Source: Erythrobacter tepidarius (lineage in GTDB: Bacteria; Pseudomonadota; Alphaproteobacteria; Sphingomonadales; Sphingomonadaceae). Taken from it: a stretch of DNA of 64,000 nucleotides. The DNA lies in NCBI RefSeq assembly GCF_002155695.1, contig NZ_MUYJ01000013.1:1-64000 (forward strand), written 5' to 3'. A program made the position numbers and the translations under genes. Below the pieces are notes generated by a model. That model was not told the origin of the DNA, made no database searches, and saw only the letters and a list, made by a program, of their open reading frames with translations. Shown one piece after another: positions 47,309 to 57,903 of this stretch; the stretch's first letter is position 1; every line of letters begins with the position of its first letter.

Positions 47309-47884
47309 ATGTCCGCCGAACCTGCATCACCCGATCCGGCACCCGCCGATCTGGCCGGCATCGCCGCGCGCATCACCCGTCCGGTGGTGCTGGTGGGGCT
47401 GATGGGCGTGGGCAAATCAACCGTCGGTCGCAAGCTCGCCAGCCTGCTGCGGCGCGACTTCGTCGATGCCGACGAGGCCATCGTCGAAGCCGCACAGCTT
47501 TCCATTCCCGAGATCTTCGAACAGTTCGGCGAGCACTATTTCCGCGATGGCGAAAGGCGGGTGATCGCGCGGTTGATCGAGGAAGGCCACGGGGTGATCG
47601 CCACCGGCGGCGGGGCCTTCGTCGATCCTTCGACCCGCGCGCTGATTCTGGAGCGGACGATCGCGGTGTGGATCGATGCCGATATCGACACGCTGGTGGA
47701 GCGTACCGCGCGGCGCAACACGCGGCCCTTGTTGAGCAACGGCAACCCGCGCGAAATCCTCACCCGGCTGGCCGCCGAACGTGCACCCTTCTATGCGCAA
47801 GCTCCTATCCGCGTGGTCAGCGAGAACGGCCCCCATGCCGAAACCGCGCGTGCCATCATCGAGGCGATTGACCAATGGCTGTAA
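47309..47884 (+). CDS. aroK: Shikimate kinase
   Basis: A 191-residue kinase of the shikimate pathway. Walker A GLMGVGKSTVGR near residue 31, the shikimate-binding Asp/Arg region VDADEAI, and ATGGGAFVDP near residue 100 are present. The frame is open far upstream, but that region is antisense to the unknown genes; the ATG at 47309 gives the standard length plus a short leader. It overlaps aroB by 10 bp. Confidence 0.95.
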   Translation: MSAEPASPDPAPADLAGIAARITRPVVLVGLMGVGKSTVGRKLASLLRRDFVDADEAIVEAAQLSIPEIFEQFGEHYFRDGERRVIARLIEEGHGVIATGGGAFVDPSTRALILERTIAVWIDADIDTLVERTARRNTRPLLSNGNPREILTRLAAERAPFYAQAPIRVVSENGPHAETARAIIEAIDQWL

Positions 47885-48993
47885 TTCCCGTTGCGCTGGC
47901 CGGGCGCGCTTACGAAGTGGTGATCGAGGAGGGGCTGCTCGCCCGCCTTGCCGAGGCGGCTGCGCCGTTCCTCAAGAGATATGGCCCGCAGCGCCCGGTG
48001 CCCTTCGTCGCCGATACCAATACGCACCGCCTGTTCGCGGGCGGGATCGACGCCCATCTGGCAGACCATGGCCTCGCCGCCGAATGGTTCGTGGTCGAAC
48101 CGGGCGAGGATGCCAAGAGCTGGGACGTTCTGGAGCGCCTGTGCGACTGGCTGCTGAGGCTTGGCGTGACCCGCAAGGACCATGTCATCGCACTTGGTGG
48201 CGGCGTGGTGGGCGATCTTGTGGGCTTTGCCTGCGCCGTGGTGAAGCGCGGGGTAGGCTTCGTGCAGGTGCCGACCACCTTGCTGGCGCAAGTCGACAGT
48301 TCGGTCGGCGGCAAGACCGCGATCAACACACGCGCGGGCAAGAACCTGATCGGCGCCTTCCACCAACCCTCGCTGGTGGTGATTGATCCGCTCGTGCTGA
48401 AAACCCTGCCGGATCGCGAGATGCGCGCAGGCTATGCCGAGGTGCTCAAATACGGGCTGCTTGGCGATGCCGCGTTCTTCGCCTGGCTCGAAGCCAACGG
48501 CACGCAGGTGCTCGCGCGCGCGCCCGCCGCGCTCGAACACGCGATCGCCACCAGCATCGCGATGAAGGCGCGGATCGTCGCCGAGGACGAGCGCGAGACG
48601 CTTGACCGCCGCGCGCTGCTCAATCTCGGTCACACTTTCGGCCATGCGCTGGAGGCCGAGACGGGTTTCTCCGACCGGCTGCTGCATGGCGAGGCGGTGG
48701 CGCTGGGCATGGCGCTGGCGGCGCGCTATTCGGCACGGCGCGCAGAGATTACCCTTGCCGATGCCGAACGGGTGACCGCCGCGATCGCCGCCGCCGGCCT
48801 GCCCGTCAGCCTCGCCGCGCTCGGCCTTGCCTGCGACGGGGCGGCTCTCGTCGCGCACATGCGCCACGACAAGAAGGCCGAAGGCACCACCCTGCCCTTC
48901 TTGTTGCTGCGCGCCCTGGGCGAAGCTTACGTGGCGCGCGATGTGGACCTTGCCGACATTGCTTGCTTTCTCGACGCGGAGATGGCTGGATGA
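47875..48993 (+). CDS. aroB: 3-dehydroquinate synthase
   Basis: A 372-residue NAD- and metal-dependent enzyme of the shikimate pathway. GGGVVGDLVGFACAV near residue 105, the Lys in SSVGGKTAINT and the metal ligands in LNLGHTFGHALE near residue 250 are present. Overlaps with aroK before and the cyclase gene after (ATGA at 48990) make one unit. Confidence 0.95.
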   Translation: MAVIPVALAGRAYEVVIEEGLLARLAEAAAPFLKRYGPQRPVPFVADTNTHRLFAGGIDAHLADHGLAAEWFVVEPGEDAKSWDVLERLCDWLLRLGVTRKDHVIALGGGVVGDLVGFACAVVKRGVGFVQVPTTLLAQVDSSVGGKTAINTRAGKNLIGAFHQPSLVVIDPLVLKTLPDREMRAGYAEVLKYGLLGDAAFFAWLEANGTQVLARAPAALEHAIATSIAMKARIVAEDERETLDRRALLNLGHTFGHALEAETGFSDRLLHGEAVALGMALAARYSARRAEITLADAERVTAAIAAAGLPVSLAALGLACDGAALVAHMRHDKKAEGTTLPFLLLRALGEAYVARDVDLADIACFLDAEMAG

Positions 48994-49760
48994 GCCGCTT
49001 CATCGATCTTTCGATCCCGATCACCAATGACGTGATCTCCGATCCCGAGGTAATGCGCCCCAAGGTCACCTACATGACCCACGATTCGACCTGGGAACAG
49101 ATCGCGATGTTCTTCCCCGGGCTCACCCGCGCGGATCTGCCCGACGGCGAAGGCTGGGCGGTGGAATTTGTCGAACTTTCCACCCACAACGGCACCCACA
49201 TGGACGCGCCGTGGCATTACCATTCGACCACGCACTCGGGTGCCAGCCCTGCCCCCAGCATCGACGAGGCCCCGCTCGACCGCTTCTTCCGCCCCGGTGT
49301 GAAGCTCGATTTCTCGGGCCTGCCCCACGGCCATGTGGTGAGCGCGGCCGAGGTGCAGGCGGAACTGGCACGGATCGGTCACGATCTGCAACCGCTCGAC
49401 ATCGTGCTGGTGCAGTCGGGCGCGGTCTATGGCACCGAGGGCTTCACCGATCAGGGCGTGGGCCTCGGCGCCGAGGCGACGCTGTGGCTGACCGAGCAGG
49501 GCATAGAAGTGGTCGGCACCGACGCCTGGAGCTGGGACGCGCCTTTCAGCCATACCGCGAAGCGCTGGGCGGAAAGCCGCGATCCTTCGATCATTTGGGA
49601 AGGCCACAAGGCCGGGCGGATCCGGCCTTACTATCAGATCGAAAAGCTCACCAACCTCGCCGCGCTCCCGCCGCACGGCTTCATGGTGAGCTGCTTTCCG
49701 GTCAAGATCGAACGCGCCAGCGCCGGCTGGATCCGCGCCGTGGCGATCATCTCGGACTAG
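48990..49760 (+). CDS. Cyclase-family protein (kynurenine formamidase-like)
   Basis: A 256-residue member of the cyclase family that includes bacterial kynurenine formamidases. The metal-binding HNGTHMDAPWH near residue 65 is diagnostic. Other members cyclise polyketides or hydrolyse different amides, so the reaction is uncertain. The start overlaps the aroB stop, so it is cotranscribed with aroKB, which may point to an aromatic substrate. It converges on a small unknown gene with a shared CTAG. Confidence 0.8.
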   Translation: MSRFIDLSIPITNDVISDPEVMRPKVTYMTHDSTWEQIAMFFPGLTRADLPDGEGWAVEFVELSTHNGTHMDAPWHYHSTTHSGASPAPSIDEAPLDRFFRPGVKLDFSGLPHGHVVSAAEVQAELARIGHDLQPLDIVLVQSGAVYGTEGFTDQGVGLGAEATLWLTEQGIEVVGTDAWSWDAPFSHTAKRWAESRDPSIIWEGHKAGRIRPYYQIEKLTNLAALPPHGFMVSCFPVKIERASAGWIRAVAIISD

Positions 49761-50038
49761 GCGACCGGACGGCTCGGCAGCTTGGCGACGTTGTCGCCGG
49801 CCTCACTCTGCCGTGCAGCCTTTATCGCGGCTTCTTCTTCCAGCATCTTGTCATGCTCGGCAAACAGCCGTTCGATCTCGGCACGCCGTTCGAGCAGCAT
49901 GTAGGCGATGCCCGGCGCAAGGCTCTCGCCCTCGCCGATCTGGCCGAGCAGGCCCGCCAGATCGCTCACGGTCGCATCGCGCGCGGTTTTGAAGAAATTG
50001 CCCTTCCGGTCAAAAAAACCAGTCCCCGTATGTGCCAC
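49757..50038 (-). CDS. Small protein of unknown function
   Basis: A 93-residue acidic cytoplasmic protein with a conserved-looking N-terminus (HTGTGFFDRKGNFFKT) and a helical region (YMLLERRAEIERLFAEHDKM). I recognise no named family. The start is a GTG at 50038 with GGGAGG eight bases upstream; a longer frame exists but has no ribosome binding site. Its stop codon shares CTAG with the cyclase gene. The gap to 50316 contains an AT-rich patch with TATAAT on the minus strand that could be its promoter. Confidence 0.7.
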   Translation of the reverse strand: MAHTGTGFFDRKGNFFKTARDATVSDLAGLLGQIGEGESLAPGIAYMLLERRAEIERLFAEHDKMLEEEAAIKAARQSEAGDNVAKLPSRPVA

Positions 50039-50316
50039 GATCAAATCCTCCCACCGAGATTCAATCCGCGCCGCGCGGGAGATGCCGCGAATCAGCACAA
50101 GGATTGTCATCGGCAAGCAGGGCGTTAGCCAAGTTTTTCCGGCGATCTGGCGCGAAATATCAACCGTTTGACATCATTATACAAAAGCTGCGACATATTG
50201 TTACGCGTCAATGCAGCGAGATTTCCGCTTGACGCAAAACTTCCGAGCGCGAACCGCGCGCAGGGCTCGCGCCGGCAGAGGCTGAAACCAACGCTTTGGA
50301 TGAAGGAAGCCGCGCC

Positions 50317-52371
50317 CTATTCCAGCTCCAGAATGATCGCATCGACCGCGAGGCTCTCGCCCTCGGCGGCGTTGATCTTGGCGATGACGCCTTCCTTTTC
50401 GGCGCGCAGGATGTTCTCCATCTTCATCGCCTCGACCGTGGCGAGCGGCTGGCCCGGCTGCACCTTTTCGCCTTCGGCGACATGGAGCTTCACCAGCATT
50501 CCCGGCATCGGGCAGATCAACAGGCGCGACAGATCCGGCGGCAGCTTTTCCAGCATGAGGCTCTCATGCCGCGCCAGGCGTAGCGGCAGCGCCAGTGCGG
50601 TGTGGCCTGCGCCGCGCGTCGTCACCTTCCACTGGTTGCCGATGCGTTCGACGATCAGGCCGAGCCGGTACTGCGGCCCATCCCCGATCTTGCCGGTCGC
50701 CTCAGCCTGCACCATGCCGGGGCGCCAGGTGCAGGTGCCTTCGACCCGCACGCCATCGACCATCGCATGGCCTTCGCCAAGGATGACTTCAAAGCGTTGG
50801 TCGCCAAGCTTGACCATCCATTCCGCGGTCACCGGTAGCGGCCCGTCGAGCTGACCGGTGATCTGCCGCGCGCGCGATTGCAGGGTGAATTCATTGCCCG
50901 CGCACACCGCAGCCAGAATGCGCTTCACATCCTCGCTCGTGGCCGCGCCGTGGAAGCCATCGGGATATTCCTCGGCGATGAACCCGGTGGTCAGCTCGCC
51001 CGAGCGGAAGCGCGGGTGCTGCATGATCGCGCTGAGAAAATCGACATTGTGCCCCAGCCCCTTGATGCGGAAGCGGTCGAGCGCCTCGATCTGCAAATCC
51101 GCCGCTTCGTCGCGGGTGGGAGCCCAAGTGATCAGCTTGGCAATCATCGGGTCGTAGAAGCGCGAAACTTCGCCGCCTTCGTAGACCCCGTCATCGACCC
51201 GCACCGAGCCCTTCCCGCGCGCCACGCCGCGCCGCGGCTTGCCGGCGACGGTCTCGTCCTCGTGCCACCCGGCGACCGGCGGTTGGTAATGCACCAACCG
51301 CCCGGTGGAGGGTAGGAAGCCGCGATAGGGGTCTTCGGCATAGACGCGATTTTCGATCGCCCAGCCGTCGATGCCGATATCCTCCTGGGTGAAGGCGAGC
51401 CTTTCGCCCGCCGCCACCCGGATCATCTGCTCGACCAGATCGATGCCGGTAATCGCTTCGGTGACGGGATGTTCGACCTGAAGCCGGGTGTTCATTTCGA
51501 GGAAGTAGAAGCTCTCTCCCGTCGGGTCCGCGCCCGACACGATCAGCTCGACCGTGCCTGCCGAATAATATCCCACGGCGCGCGCCAAGGCGACGCACTG
51601 CTCGCCCATGGCCTTGCGCATCTTGGGGGTGACGAAGGGCGACGGCGCTTCTTCGACCACCTTCTGGTGGCGGCGCTGGATCGAACATTCGCGCTCGTTC
51701 AGATAGAGGATGTTGCCGTGCTGGTCGCCGAGGATCTGGATCTCGATGTGGCGCGGATTGAGGATGAATTTTTCAATAAAGACGCGGTCATCGCCGAAGG
51801 AGTTCAGCCCCTCGCGCTTCACGCTTTCAAAGCCCTCGCGCACGTCAGCCTCGTTGTAGGCGAGGCGCATCCCCTTGCCCCCGCCGCCTGCCGAAGCCTT
51901 CATCATCACCGGATAGCCGATCTCGTTGGCGATGCGCACCGCGTGTTCGGTATCCTCGATCTCGCCGACGAAACCGGGGACGACATTGACCCCCGCTTCC
52001 TTGGCAAGCTTCTTGGATTCGATCTTGTCGCCCATCGCCGCAATCGCACCCACCGGCGGGCCGATGAAGGCGATGTTCTCCTTGGCGAGCGCCTCGGCGA
52101 AGGCGGTGCGTTCCGAGAGGAAGCCGTAACCCGGATGCACCGCTTCTGCCCCGGTCTGCTTGCAGGCGGCGATGATCTTTTCGGCGACGAGGTAGCTTTC
52201 GGCGGCGGGCGAAGGCCCGATATGCACCGCCTCGTCCGCCATCGCCACGAAGGGCGCGCGCGCGTCGGCATCGGAATAGACCGCGACAGTCTTGATCCCC
52301 ATCTTGCGTGCAGTGGTGATGACCCGGCAGGCGATCTCGCCGCGGTTGGCAATCAGGATTTTCGAGAACAA
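50317..52371 (-). CDS. pccA: Propionyl-CoA carboxylase alpha subunit (biotin carboxylase / BCCP fusion)
   Basis: A 684-residue biotin enzyme. The N-terminal biotin carboxylase domain (about 1-450) contains the ATP-grasp Gly-rich segment MKASAGGGGKGMRL near residue 160 and the family EMNTRLQVEHPVTE near residue 285. The C-terminal biotin carrier domain holds the attachment Lys in VEAMKMENIL near residue 650. It belongs with pccB at 59398 and the methylmalonyl-CoA genes of the same cluster, so propionyl-CoA is the likely substrate, though related acyl-CoAs cannot be excluded. It is the last gene of the minus-strand run. Confidence 0.93.
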   Translation of the reverse strand: MFSKILIANRGEIACRVITTARKMGIKTVAVYSDADARAPFVAMADEAVHIGPSPAAESYLVAEKIIAACKQTGAEAVHPGYGFLSERTAFAEALAKENIAFIGPPVGAIAAMGDKIESKKLAKEAGVNVVPGFVGEIEDTEHAVRIANEIGYPVMMKASAGGGGKGMRLAYNEADVREGFESVKREGLNSFGDDRVFIEKFILNPRHIEIQILGDQHGNILYLNERECSIQRRHQKVVEEAPSPFVTPKMRKAMGEQCVALARAVGYYSAGTVELIVSGADPTGESFYFLEMNTRLQVEHPVTEAITGIDLVEQMIRVAAGERLAFTQEDIGIDGWAIENRVYAEDPYRGFLPSTGRLVHYQPPVAGWHEDETVAGKPRRGVARGKGSVRVDDGVYEGGEVSRFYDPMIAKLITWAPTRDEAADLQIEALDRFRIKGLGHNVDFLSAIMQHPRFRSGELTTGFIAEEYPDGFHGAATSEDVKRILAAVCAGNEFTLQSRARQITGQLDGPLPVTAEWMVKLGDQRFEVILGEGHAMVDGVRVEGTCTWRPGMVQAEATGKIGDGPQYRLGLIVERIGNQWKVTTRGAGHTALALPLRLARHESLMLEKLPPDLSRLLICPMPGMLVKLHVAEGEKVQPGQPLATVEAMKMENILRAEKEGVIAKINAAEGESLAVDAIILELE

Positions 52372-52459
52372 GGGTTAGGGCCTCTCTCCAAAGGGGTGCC
52401 GTTACGGCCAGCGGCTATGCCGAGGGATGGGCCGCCAAGCAAGCTAGCGGATTTGCGCC

Positions 52460-52870
52460 TCAACCCGGCACCTCGACCAGCTCCTTGAGTTCCGCCGTGC
52501 GCAGGCGGGTGAGGCGCGTCTTGCAGGTGGCGACCAGCAGCGGTTCAAGGCTGCCCATGCGCGCGGCATAGCCATCCACCCGGCAATGCGCGTCGCGATA
52601 GCGCAGCCAGCCGCGTTGGCCTTCGATCAGGCTCTTGAAGAAACCGGGCCGCTTGTCGGAAGAACCGATTTCGGCCCATTCGGCATCGCGCTTCTTCATC
52701 ACCGCTGCGGTGAGCGTCCACTGGGCGTTGAGCGCGGCATCGGCGGCCTCGTATTCCTGGCTGGCGCACCAGTTCATCTCCTGCTGAACCTGCGGATCGG
52801 CGCAGTTCCATTCGGGCACCGGTGGCTGCGTGGCCGCGGCGAGCAGGGGGAGAATCAGAGGGGCGATCAT
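52460..52870 (-). CDS. LprI-family (lysozyme inhibitor-like) exported protein
   Basis: A 136-residue protein with a short hydrophobic leader (MIAPLILPLLAAAT) and the LprI/DUF1311 pattern: an early WNCADPQVQQEMNWCASQEYEAAD with two Cys, a helical middle and Cys residues in DAHCR and ATCKTR. Known members bind lysozyme or are of unknown role. It overlaps the DUF3445-like gene by ATGA. Why it sits in a propionyl-CoA cluster is not clear. Confidence 0.82.
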   Translation of the reverse strand: MIAPLILPLLAAATQPPVPEWNCADPQVQQEMNWCASQEYEAADAALNAQWTLTAAVMKKRDAEWAEIGSSDKRPGFFKSLIEGQRGWLRYRDAHCRVDGYAARMGSLEPLLVATCKTRLTRLRTAELKELVEVPG

Positions 52871-53658
52871 GCAGCGTTCCTTTCAGCAAAGGCGATCAGG
52901 CTGTCGGCATAGGCCGGTGCGCCCCGGCGGTCACCCTCGCCATCCAGCAGATTCTGCACCGCGCGTCCGAGCATGGCAATATTGGCGCGAGACAGGCGGC
53001 CGAGCGGCTCGACGTAGATGCCGATCGTGAACAGGATTGCGCCCGTCTGCGGCAGGCGCCTCAGCGTCTGGCGTTCGGAGCGCACGAACAGGGTTTCGCC
53101 GGCATTGTCGGGCGTGACATGGGCGAAGGCTTCCTGCGGGGGCCGGTCGGGGAGCCAGCGGCGCTCTCCGGTGGCAGCGATGAACCAGTTGCAGCGGCCA
53201 TAGATGGGGCCGGGACGCAGGGTCTCCATGAAGCGGTCGACCCCGGTGGCGAGCTGTTCCTCATAGCCTGCAATCGGGGCATGGAGCGCGCGCAAGGGCA
53301 GGCCGATTTTCTCAGCCGGGCGCCAGTCGGAGGGCCAGGCGACCGCCGCACCGATGAGGCGGTAGACATCCTCGCCTTCGCGCTTGGTCAGCAGGCACAG
53401 GTCTTCGTGGACCGCGAGCGCGGCTTGCGCGAGCGCGCCCTCCACCCCCAGCAGCGCGGCCAGCTCGCGCCCCGGCGCATCGACCTCGGGGGTAAGCTGC
53501 ACGCCCTCGGGCCACGCGGCAAACCCTGCCGCCCGCGCTGCCAGATCGGGCGAAGGCTGGAGCCAGTCGCGCTCCTCGAGCTTGACCAGACCCATCCGCA
53601 GCTGCCCGCCACCGCGGGCCTTGGGGAGCAGGGTATCGACGCAAAAGCCCAGACTCAC
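52867..53658 (-). CDS. DUF3445-like protein (haem-dependent oxidative N-demethylase-related)
   Basis: A 263-residue protein resembling DUF3445, whose characterised relatives are the haem subunit of oxidative N-demethylases. Family-like segments are HEDLCLL, WPSDWRPAEKIGLPL and GRCNWFI. The substrate is unknown and the ferredoxin-type partner is not adjacent, so the activity is uncertain. The GTG at 53658 has GAGGGGG five bases upstream and decides the start over a frame 13 residues longer. It follows the esterase gene by one base. Confidence 0.72.
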   Translation of the reverse strand: MSLGFCVDTLLPKARGGGQLRMGLVKLEERDWLQPSPDLAARAAGFAAWPEGVQLTPEVDAPGRELAALLGVEGALAQAALAVHEDLCLLTKREGEDVYRLIGAAVAWPSDWRPAEKIGLPLRALHAPIAGYEEQLATGVDRFMETLRPGPIYGRCNWFIAATGERRWLPDRPPQEAFAHVTPDNAGETLFVRSERQTLRRLPQTGAILFTIGIYVEPLGRLSRANIAMLGRAVQNLLDGEGDRRGAPAYADSLIAFAERNAA

Positions 53659-53659
53659 G

Positions 53660-54487
53660 CTATCCCCCTCGCTGCTCGCAGCGCAGGGTGAAGCCATAGT
53701 CCGCGAGATAATCGGCCCCGGTCGGCAGCAGGTATTGCAGCGCCTCGGGCAGCAGGCCGTGAAGCGCGGTGGCGTGGAGCAGTTCCTTGCGACGGTCGGA
53801 AAAGCAATAGGCCTGCCCCTTGGGCAGCATTTCCAGCAGCCGCATCATCCCCGCCTCGGTCGCCCCGCCCTCGTCGGCGAGGCTGAGGTAGATCGGCGGG
53901 CGGTTGGCTGTGCCCAGCGGCTTGCGGCTGAGCGCCGCGAAATCCCATTGGAGGCTGGGCGATATCGCGGCGTAGCCGCTGAACAGGCCGGGCGCCTCGG
54001 TCCATGTCTCGACCACAAAGTGCCCCGCCGCGCTCTCCCCGATCAGAAAGGCACGGCCATCATGGCGATAGCGCGCCTCGATCATGGGCTTGACGGTGTC
54101 TGCGATCCACGCACGGAAGGTTGCGCTCTCGCCTGCGGTCGGCCAGCGGGCCTGTTCGGCAGCATCACCCGTGGGCGCGAGCAGCTCGCGCTGGCGGTTC
54201 TTCGTCTCGATCCCGACGATGATCGCATCCGCACTACGGCCCCAGATGGTATTCCAGCGCTGGAGGCCCGCGCCCATCAACAGGTCCTGCGTCAGCCCGC
54301 CATCGAGCAGATAGACCACCGGCCAGCGCTTGTCAGGCTCCTCGGCATAACCGAGGGGCAGGACAATGTTGACCTCGCGCCGCACATCGAGCGCCTCCAG
54401 CGTCACCGTCTCGCCGATGATGAGCGGCTGTGGCTGCGGCGCGGGCTGCGCGCCGGCAAGCGCCACTGCCGCGAGCAGGGCGATCAT
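53660..54487 (-). CDS. Exported alpha/beta-hydrolase esterase (IroE/YbbA-type)
   Basis: A 275-residue protein with a short signal ([11 protein letters not shown]) and an esterase fold of the family that includes enterochelin esterase-like hydrolases. The nucleophile Ser is in [10 protein letters not shown] near residue 150 (GXSXXG), with an Asp and a His needed further on. The substrate is unknown. Its start overlaps bioB by ATGA, and it ends one base before DUF3445. Confidence 0.85.
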   Translation of the reverse strand: MIALLAAVALAGAQPAPQPQPLIIGETVTLEALDVRREVNIVLPLGYAEEPDKRWPVVYLLDGGLTQDLLMGAGLQRWNTIWGRSADAIIVGIETKNRQRELLAPTGDAAEQARWPTAGESATFRAWIADTVKPMIEARYRHDGRAFLIGESAAGHFVVETWTEAPGLFSGYAAISPSLQWDFAALSRKPLGTANRPPIYLSLADEGGATEAGMMRLLEMLPKGQAYCFSDRRKELLHATALHGLLPEALQYLLPTGADYLADYGFTLRCEQRGG

Positions 54488-55548
54488 TCAGCGGGCACCG
54501 CGCTCTTGCAGGCGCGCGCGGGTTCCTCGCCCTTCAGCGCGGTGAGGCCGAGCTTGGCGAACAGCGCGCCGTCCTTGTCGTCACCCGCGTTGGGGGCGGT
54601 GAGCAACTTGTCGCCGGTGAAGATCGAATTCGCGCCTGCAAGGAAGCACAGCGCCTGGGTCGCCTCGGACATGGACTCGCGCCCGGCCGAGAGCCGCACC
54701 ATCGAGAGCGGCATGGTTATGCGCGCGACCGCGACGGTGCGGACGAACTCGATATCGTCGATCTTGGCGAGCGGGGTGTCGGCCAGCATATTGCCCAGCA
54801 CCGTGCCCTTGACGGGCACCAGCGCATTCACCGGCACGCTTTCGGGATGCTGCGGCAGCGTGGCGAGGGTGTGGATGAACCCCACCCGGTCCTCGCGCGT
54901 CTCGCCCATGCCGACGATCCCGCCCGAGCAGACATTGATCCCCGCCTTGCGGACGTACTCGAGCGTATCGAGCCGGCATTGGAAATCGCGGGTGGAGATG
55001 ATGCGCTCGTAATATTCGGGGCTGCTGTCGATATTGTGGTTGTAGTAATCGAGGCCGGCTTCGGCGAGCATTGCGGCCTGATGCGGTTCGAGCATCCCCA
55101 GCGTCATGCAGGTTTCAAGGCCCATCGCCCGCACGCCCTTCACGATCTCCACGATCGCGGGCATGTCGCGGTCCTTCGGATTGCGCCACGCCGCACCCAT
55201 GCAGAAGCGCTGGCTGCCCGCATCCTTCGCCTCAGCCGCCTTCTGGAGCACCGCCTGCACGTCCATCAGCTTGGTCGCCTTGACGCCCGAATCCGCGTGG
55301 ACCGACTGCGAGCAATAGCCGCAATCCTCCGGACACCCGCCGGTCTTGATCGAGAGCAGCGTGCACAGCTGGACCTCGGTCGCGGGGTGGTGCGCGCGGT
55401 GGACGCTGGCGGCCTGAAACAGCAGCTCGGTGAACGGGAGGTCGAAAAGGGCCGCGATCTCGGCGCGGGTCCAGTCGGTGCGGGGGTGAGTCAAACCTTC
55501 AAACTCCATGCGGGTTAAGCCAGTCGAAGCCCTGCCTTTCAACTTCAT
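54484..55548 (-). CDS. bioB: Biotin synthase
   Basis: A 354-residue radical SAM enzyme that inserts sulfur into dethiobiotin. The iron-sulfur motif [11 protein letters not shown] near residue 75 (CXXXCXXC) and the later GGIVGMGE segment are typical. Placement between the mutase and pccA supplies the biotin that PccA needs. An alternative start 13 codons later (MEFEG) exists; no clear ribosome binding site decides. The gap to the mutase (55549-55632) holds a fragment like CTTCGACAAGCTCAGGGCGAA, which I have seen as a dispersed repeat in related genomes; that recollection needs checking. Confidence 0.95.
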   Translation of the reverse strand: MKLKGRASTGLTRMEFEGLTHPRTDWTRAEIAALFDLPFTELLFQAASVHRAHHPATEVQLCTLLSIKTGGCPEDCGYCSQSVHADSGVKATKLMDVQAVLQKAAEAKDAGSQRFCMGAAWRNPKDRDMPAIVEIVKGVRAMGLETCMTLGMLEPHQAAMLAEAGLDYYNHNIDSSPEYYERIISTRDFQCRLDTLEYVRKAGINVCSGGIVGMGETREDRVGFIHTLATLPQHPESVPVNALVPVKGTVLGNMLADTPLAKIDDIEFVRTVAVARITMPLSMVRLSAGRESMSEATQALCFLAGANSIFTGDKLLTAPNAGDDKDGALFAKLGLTALKGEEPARACKSAVPAE

Positions 55549-55632
55549 GCCGCCGATAAGGGGAAAAGCAGCCGTTGGGCAACGCCCAGCTTCGCTTCCG
55601 ACAAGCTCAGGGCGAAGGGGTTAGGCGCAATT

Positions 55633-57786
55633 CTACTCCGCCGCCTCGTCCAGCCCCTCGCCCAGCGGCGGCATGTTGTGGCCGAGCAGCACGAGGATAT
55701 CCGCCGCGCACTCCACCACGTTCGAGCCGGGGCCGTAAATGCCCTGCACCCCCGCCTCGCGCAGGAAGTCGTAGTCCTGCGGGGGGATCACGCCGCCTGC
55801 CGTCACCTTGATGTCGCCGCGCCCGGCCTCGCGCAGGAGGCGGATCAGTTCGGGGATCAGCGTCTTGTGGCCTGCCGCGAGGCTGGAGGCGCCGACCACA
55901 TCGACATCGTGTTCGAGCGCCATCGCCGCGCTTTCTGCAGGGGTCTGGAACAGCGGGCCGGAGATCACCTCGAAGCCCATGTCGCTGAAGGCCGAGGCGA
56001 TCACATTCGCCCCGCGATCATGGCCGTCTTGGCCCATCTTGGCGATCATGATGCGCGGCTTGCGGCCGAGGCGGCGGCCCACGGCCTCCACGCCGTCCAC
56101 CACCTGCGCCCAGCGGCGGTCGGTTGCATAGGCGCTCTTGTAGACGCCCGTGACCGGTGCGGGACGCGCATCGTGGCGGCCGAAGACCTCTTCCATCGCC
56201 GAGGAAATCTCGCCGAGGGTGGCATCGTGGCGCGCGGCTTCCACCGCGAGCGCGAGCAGGTTCGCCCCCGACTTGCAGCCCTCGGTCAGCGCCGCCAGAG
56301 CCGCCCGGCAGGCGGCTTCGTCGCGCGCTTCGCGCACCTTGGCAATGCGGGCGATCTGCCCGGCGCGGACCTTCTGGTTGTCGACCTCGAGCGTCTCGAG
56401 CGCGTCTTCCCGTTCCTTGCGATACTTGTTGACGCCGACGATCACCGTCTCGCCCTTGTCGACCTTGGTCTGCTTTTCCGCCGCCGCGCGCTCGATTGCG
56501 GCCTTGGGCGCACCGGTCGCGACGAAGGCAGTCATGCCGCCGGCCGCATCCACCTCCTCGATCAGCTTCCACGCCTCCTCGACGAGGGTCTGGGTGAGCG
56601 CCTCGACATAGTGCGAGCCGCCGAGCGGATCGACGACGTTGCAGATCCCGCTTTCCTCCTGAAGCACCAGCTGGGTGTTGCGGGCGATGCGGGCGGAGAA
56701 ATCGGTCGGCAGCGCGATGGCTTCATCGAGCGCATTGGTATGGAGCGACTGGGTGCCGCCGAGCACGGCCGCGAGCGCCTCCACCGTGGTGCGGATGACG
56801 TTGTTGTAGGGGTCCTGTTCCTGCAAGCTCACACCGCTCGTCTGGCAGTGGGTGCGCAGCATCTTCGAGCGTTCGTCCTTCGCGCCGAGCCCGTCCATCA
56901 CCCGCCACCACAAGGTGCGCGCGGCGCGCAGCTTGGCGATCTCCATGAAGAAGTTCATGCCGATGCCGAAAAAGAAGCTCAGCCGCCCGGCGAAGGCGTC
57001 GATATCGAGGCCCGCGGCCATAGCGCGCTTCACATATTCCTTGCCGTCGGCAATGGTGAAGGCAAGCTCCTGCACCGCGGTGGCGCCGGCCTCGTGCATG
57101 TGGTAGCCCGAGATCGAAATGCTGTTGAACTTGGGCATGTTAGCCGAGGTGTAGGCGATGATGTCCGAGATGATCCGCATGCTCGGCTCGGGCGGGTAGA
57201 TATAGGTGTTGCGGACCATGAACTCCTTGAGGATGTCGTTCTGGATCGTGCCGTCGAGCTTCTCCTGGCTCACCCCCTGACGCTCGGCCGCAACGATGAA
57301 GAAGGCCAGCACCGGGATCACCGCGCCGTTCATCGTCATCGAGACGGACATGGAATCGAGCGGAATCTGGTCGAACAGGATCTCCATGTCCGCGACCGTG
57401 TCGATCGCCACCCCCGCCTTGCCGACATCGCCAACCACGCGCGGGTGATCGGAATCATAGCCACGGTGGGTGGCAAGATCGAAGGCCACCGAAAGCCCTT
57501 TCTGCCCCATCGCCAAATTGCGGCGGTAGAAGGCGTTCGATTCCTCTGCCGTGGAGAAGCCCGCATATTGGCGGATGGTCCAAGGCCTCCCCGCATACAT
57601 GCTTGCCCTCACCCCGCGGGTGAAAGGCGCAAAACCTGGCAGGCCGGGGTCAAACCCTTCGTGATCTTCCGCGGTATAGAGCGGCTTGATCGCGAAGCCT
57701 TCGGGCGTGTGCCAAGTCAGGTCGCGGCCCTTCACTTCCTTGGCGGCGAGGGCGGTCCAGTCTTCGAGCGTGGGTTTTTGGGTCAT
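55633..57786 (-). CDS. scpA: Methylmalonyl-CoA mutase (single large chain)
   Basis: A 717-residue B12 enzyme converting (R)-methylmalonyl-CoA to succinyl-CoA. The N-terminal barrel begins [11 protein letters not shown] and includes the conserved [17 protein letters not shown] near residue 185. The C-terminal cobalamin domain has [18 protein letters not shown] (DXHXXG) near residue 590. Length matches the single-chain alpha2-type mutase. No MeaB-type chaperone is in the window. It works with the epimerase at 58707 and propionyl-CoA carboxylase. Confidence 0.96.
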   Translation of the reverse strand: MTQKPTLEDWTALAAKEVKGRDLTWHTPEGFAIKPLYTAEDHEGFDPGLPGFAPFTRGVRASMYAGRPWTIRQYAGFSTAEESNAFYRRNLAMGQKGLSVAFDLATHRGYDSDHPRVVGDVGKAGVAIDTVADMEILFDQIPLDSMSVSMTMNGAVIPVLAFFIVAAERQGVSQEKLDGTIQNDILKEFMVRNTYIYPPEPSMRIISDIIAYTSANMPKFNSISISGYHMHEAGATAVQELAFTIADGKEYVKRAMAAGLDIDAFAGRLSFFFGIGMNFFMEIAKLRAARTLWWRVMDGLGAKDERSKMLRTHCQTSGVSLQEQDPYNNVIRTTVEALAAVLGGTQSLHTNALDEAIALPTDFSARIARNTQLVLQEESGICNVVDPLGGSHYVEALTQTLVEEAWKLIEEVDAAGGMTAFVATGAPKAAIERAAAEKQTKVDKGETVIVGVNKYRKEREDALETLEVDNQKVRAGQIARIAKVREARDEAACRAALAALTEGCKSGANLLALAVEAARHDATLGEISSAMEEVFGRHDARPAPVTGVYKSAYATDRRWAQVVDGVEAVGRRLGRKPRIMIAKMGQDGHDRGANVIASAFSDMGFEVISGPLFQTPAESAAMALEHDVDVVGASSLAAGHKTLIPELIRLLREAGRGDIKVTAGGVIPPQDYDFLREAGVQGIYGPGSNVVECAADILVLLGHNMPPLGEGLDEAAE

Positions 57787-57809
57787 GACTCTTCCAAAGC
57801 AAATTCGTC

Positions 57810-57887
57810 ATGCCAGCGAAAGCCGGCATCTCGTGCCGCCCCAGGCCCCGGCGTTCAGCCTTCGGCTGTGCTTCGCAACCGCCGGGG
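57810..57887. repeat. REP-like palindromic element downstream of the enoyl-CoA hydratase gene
   Basis: ATGCCAGCGAAAGCCGGCAT (57810-57829) is an imperfect palindrome of the type often seen as a repeated extragenic element in alphaproteobacteria. A second unit follows: CCCCGG (57846-57851) with GCCGGGG (57881-57887), with an inner AGCCTTCGGCT hairpin. It lies between the mutase and enoyl-CoA hydratase genes, in a 117-bp gap without coding signal. Confidence 0.55.
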
Positions 57888-57903
57888 TAACGAAGTGGTG
57901 GGC

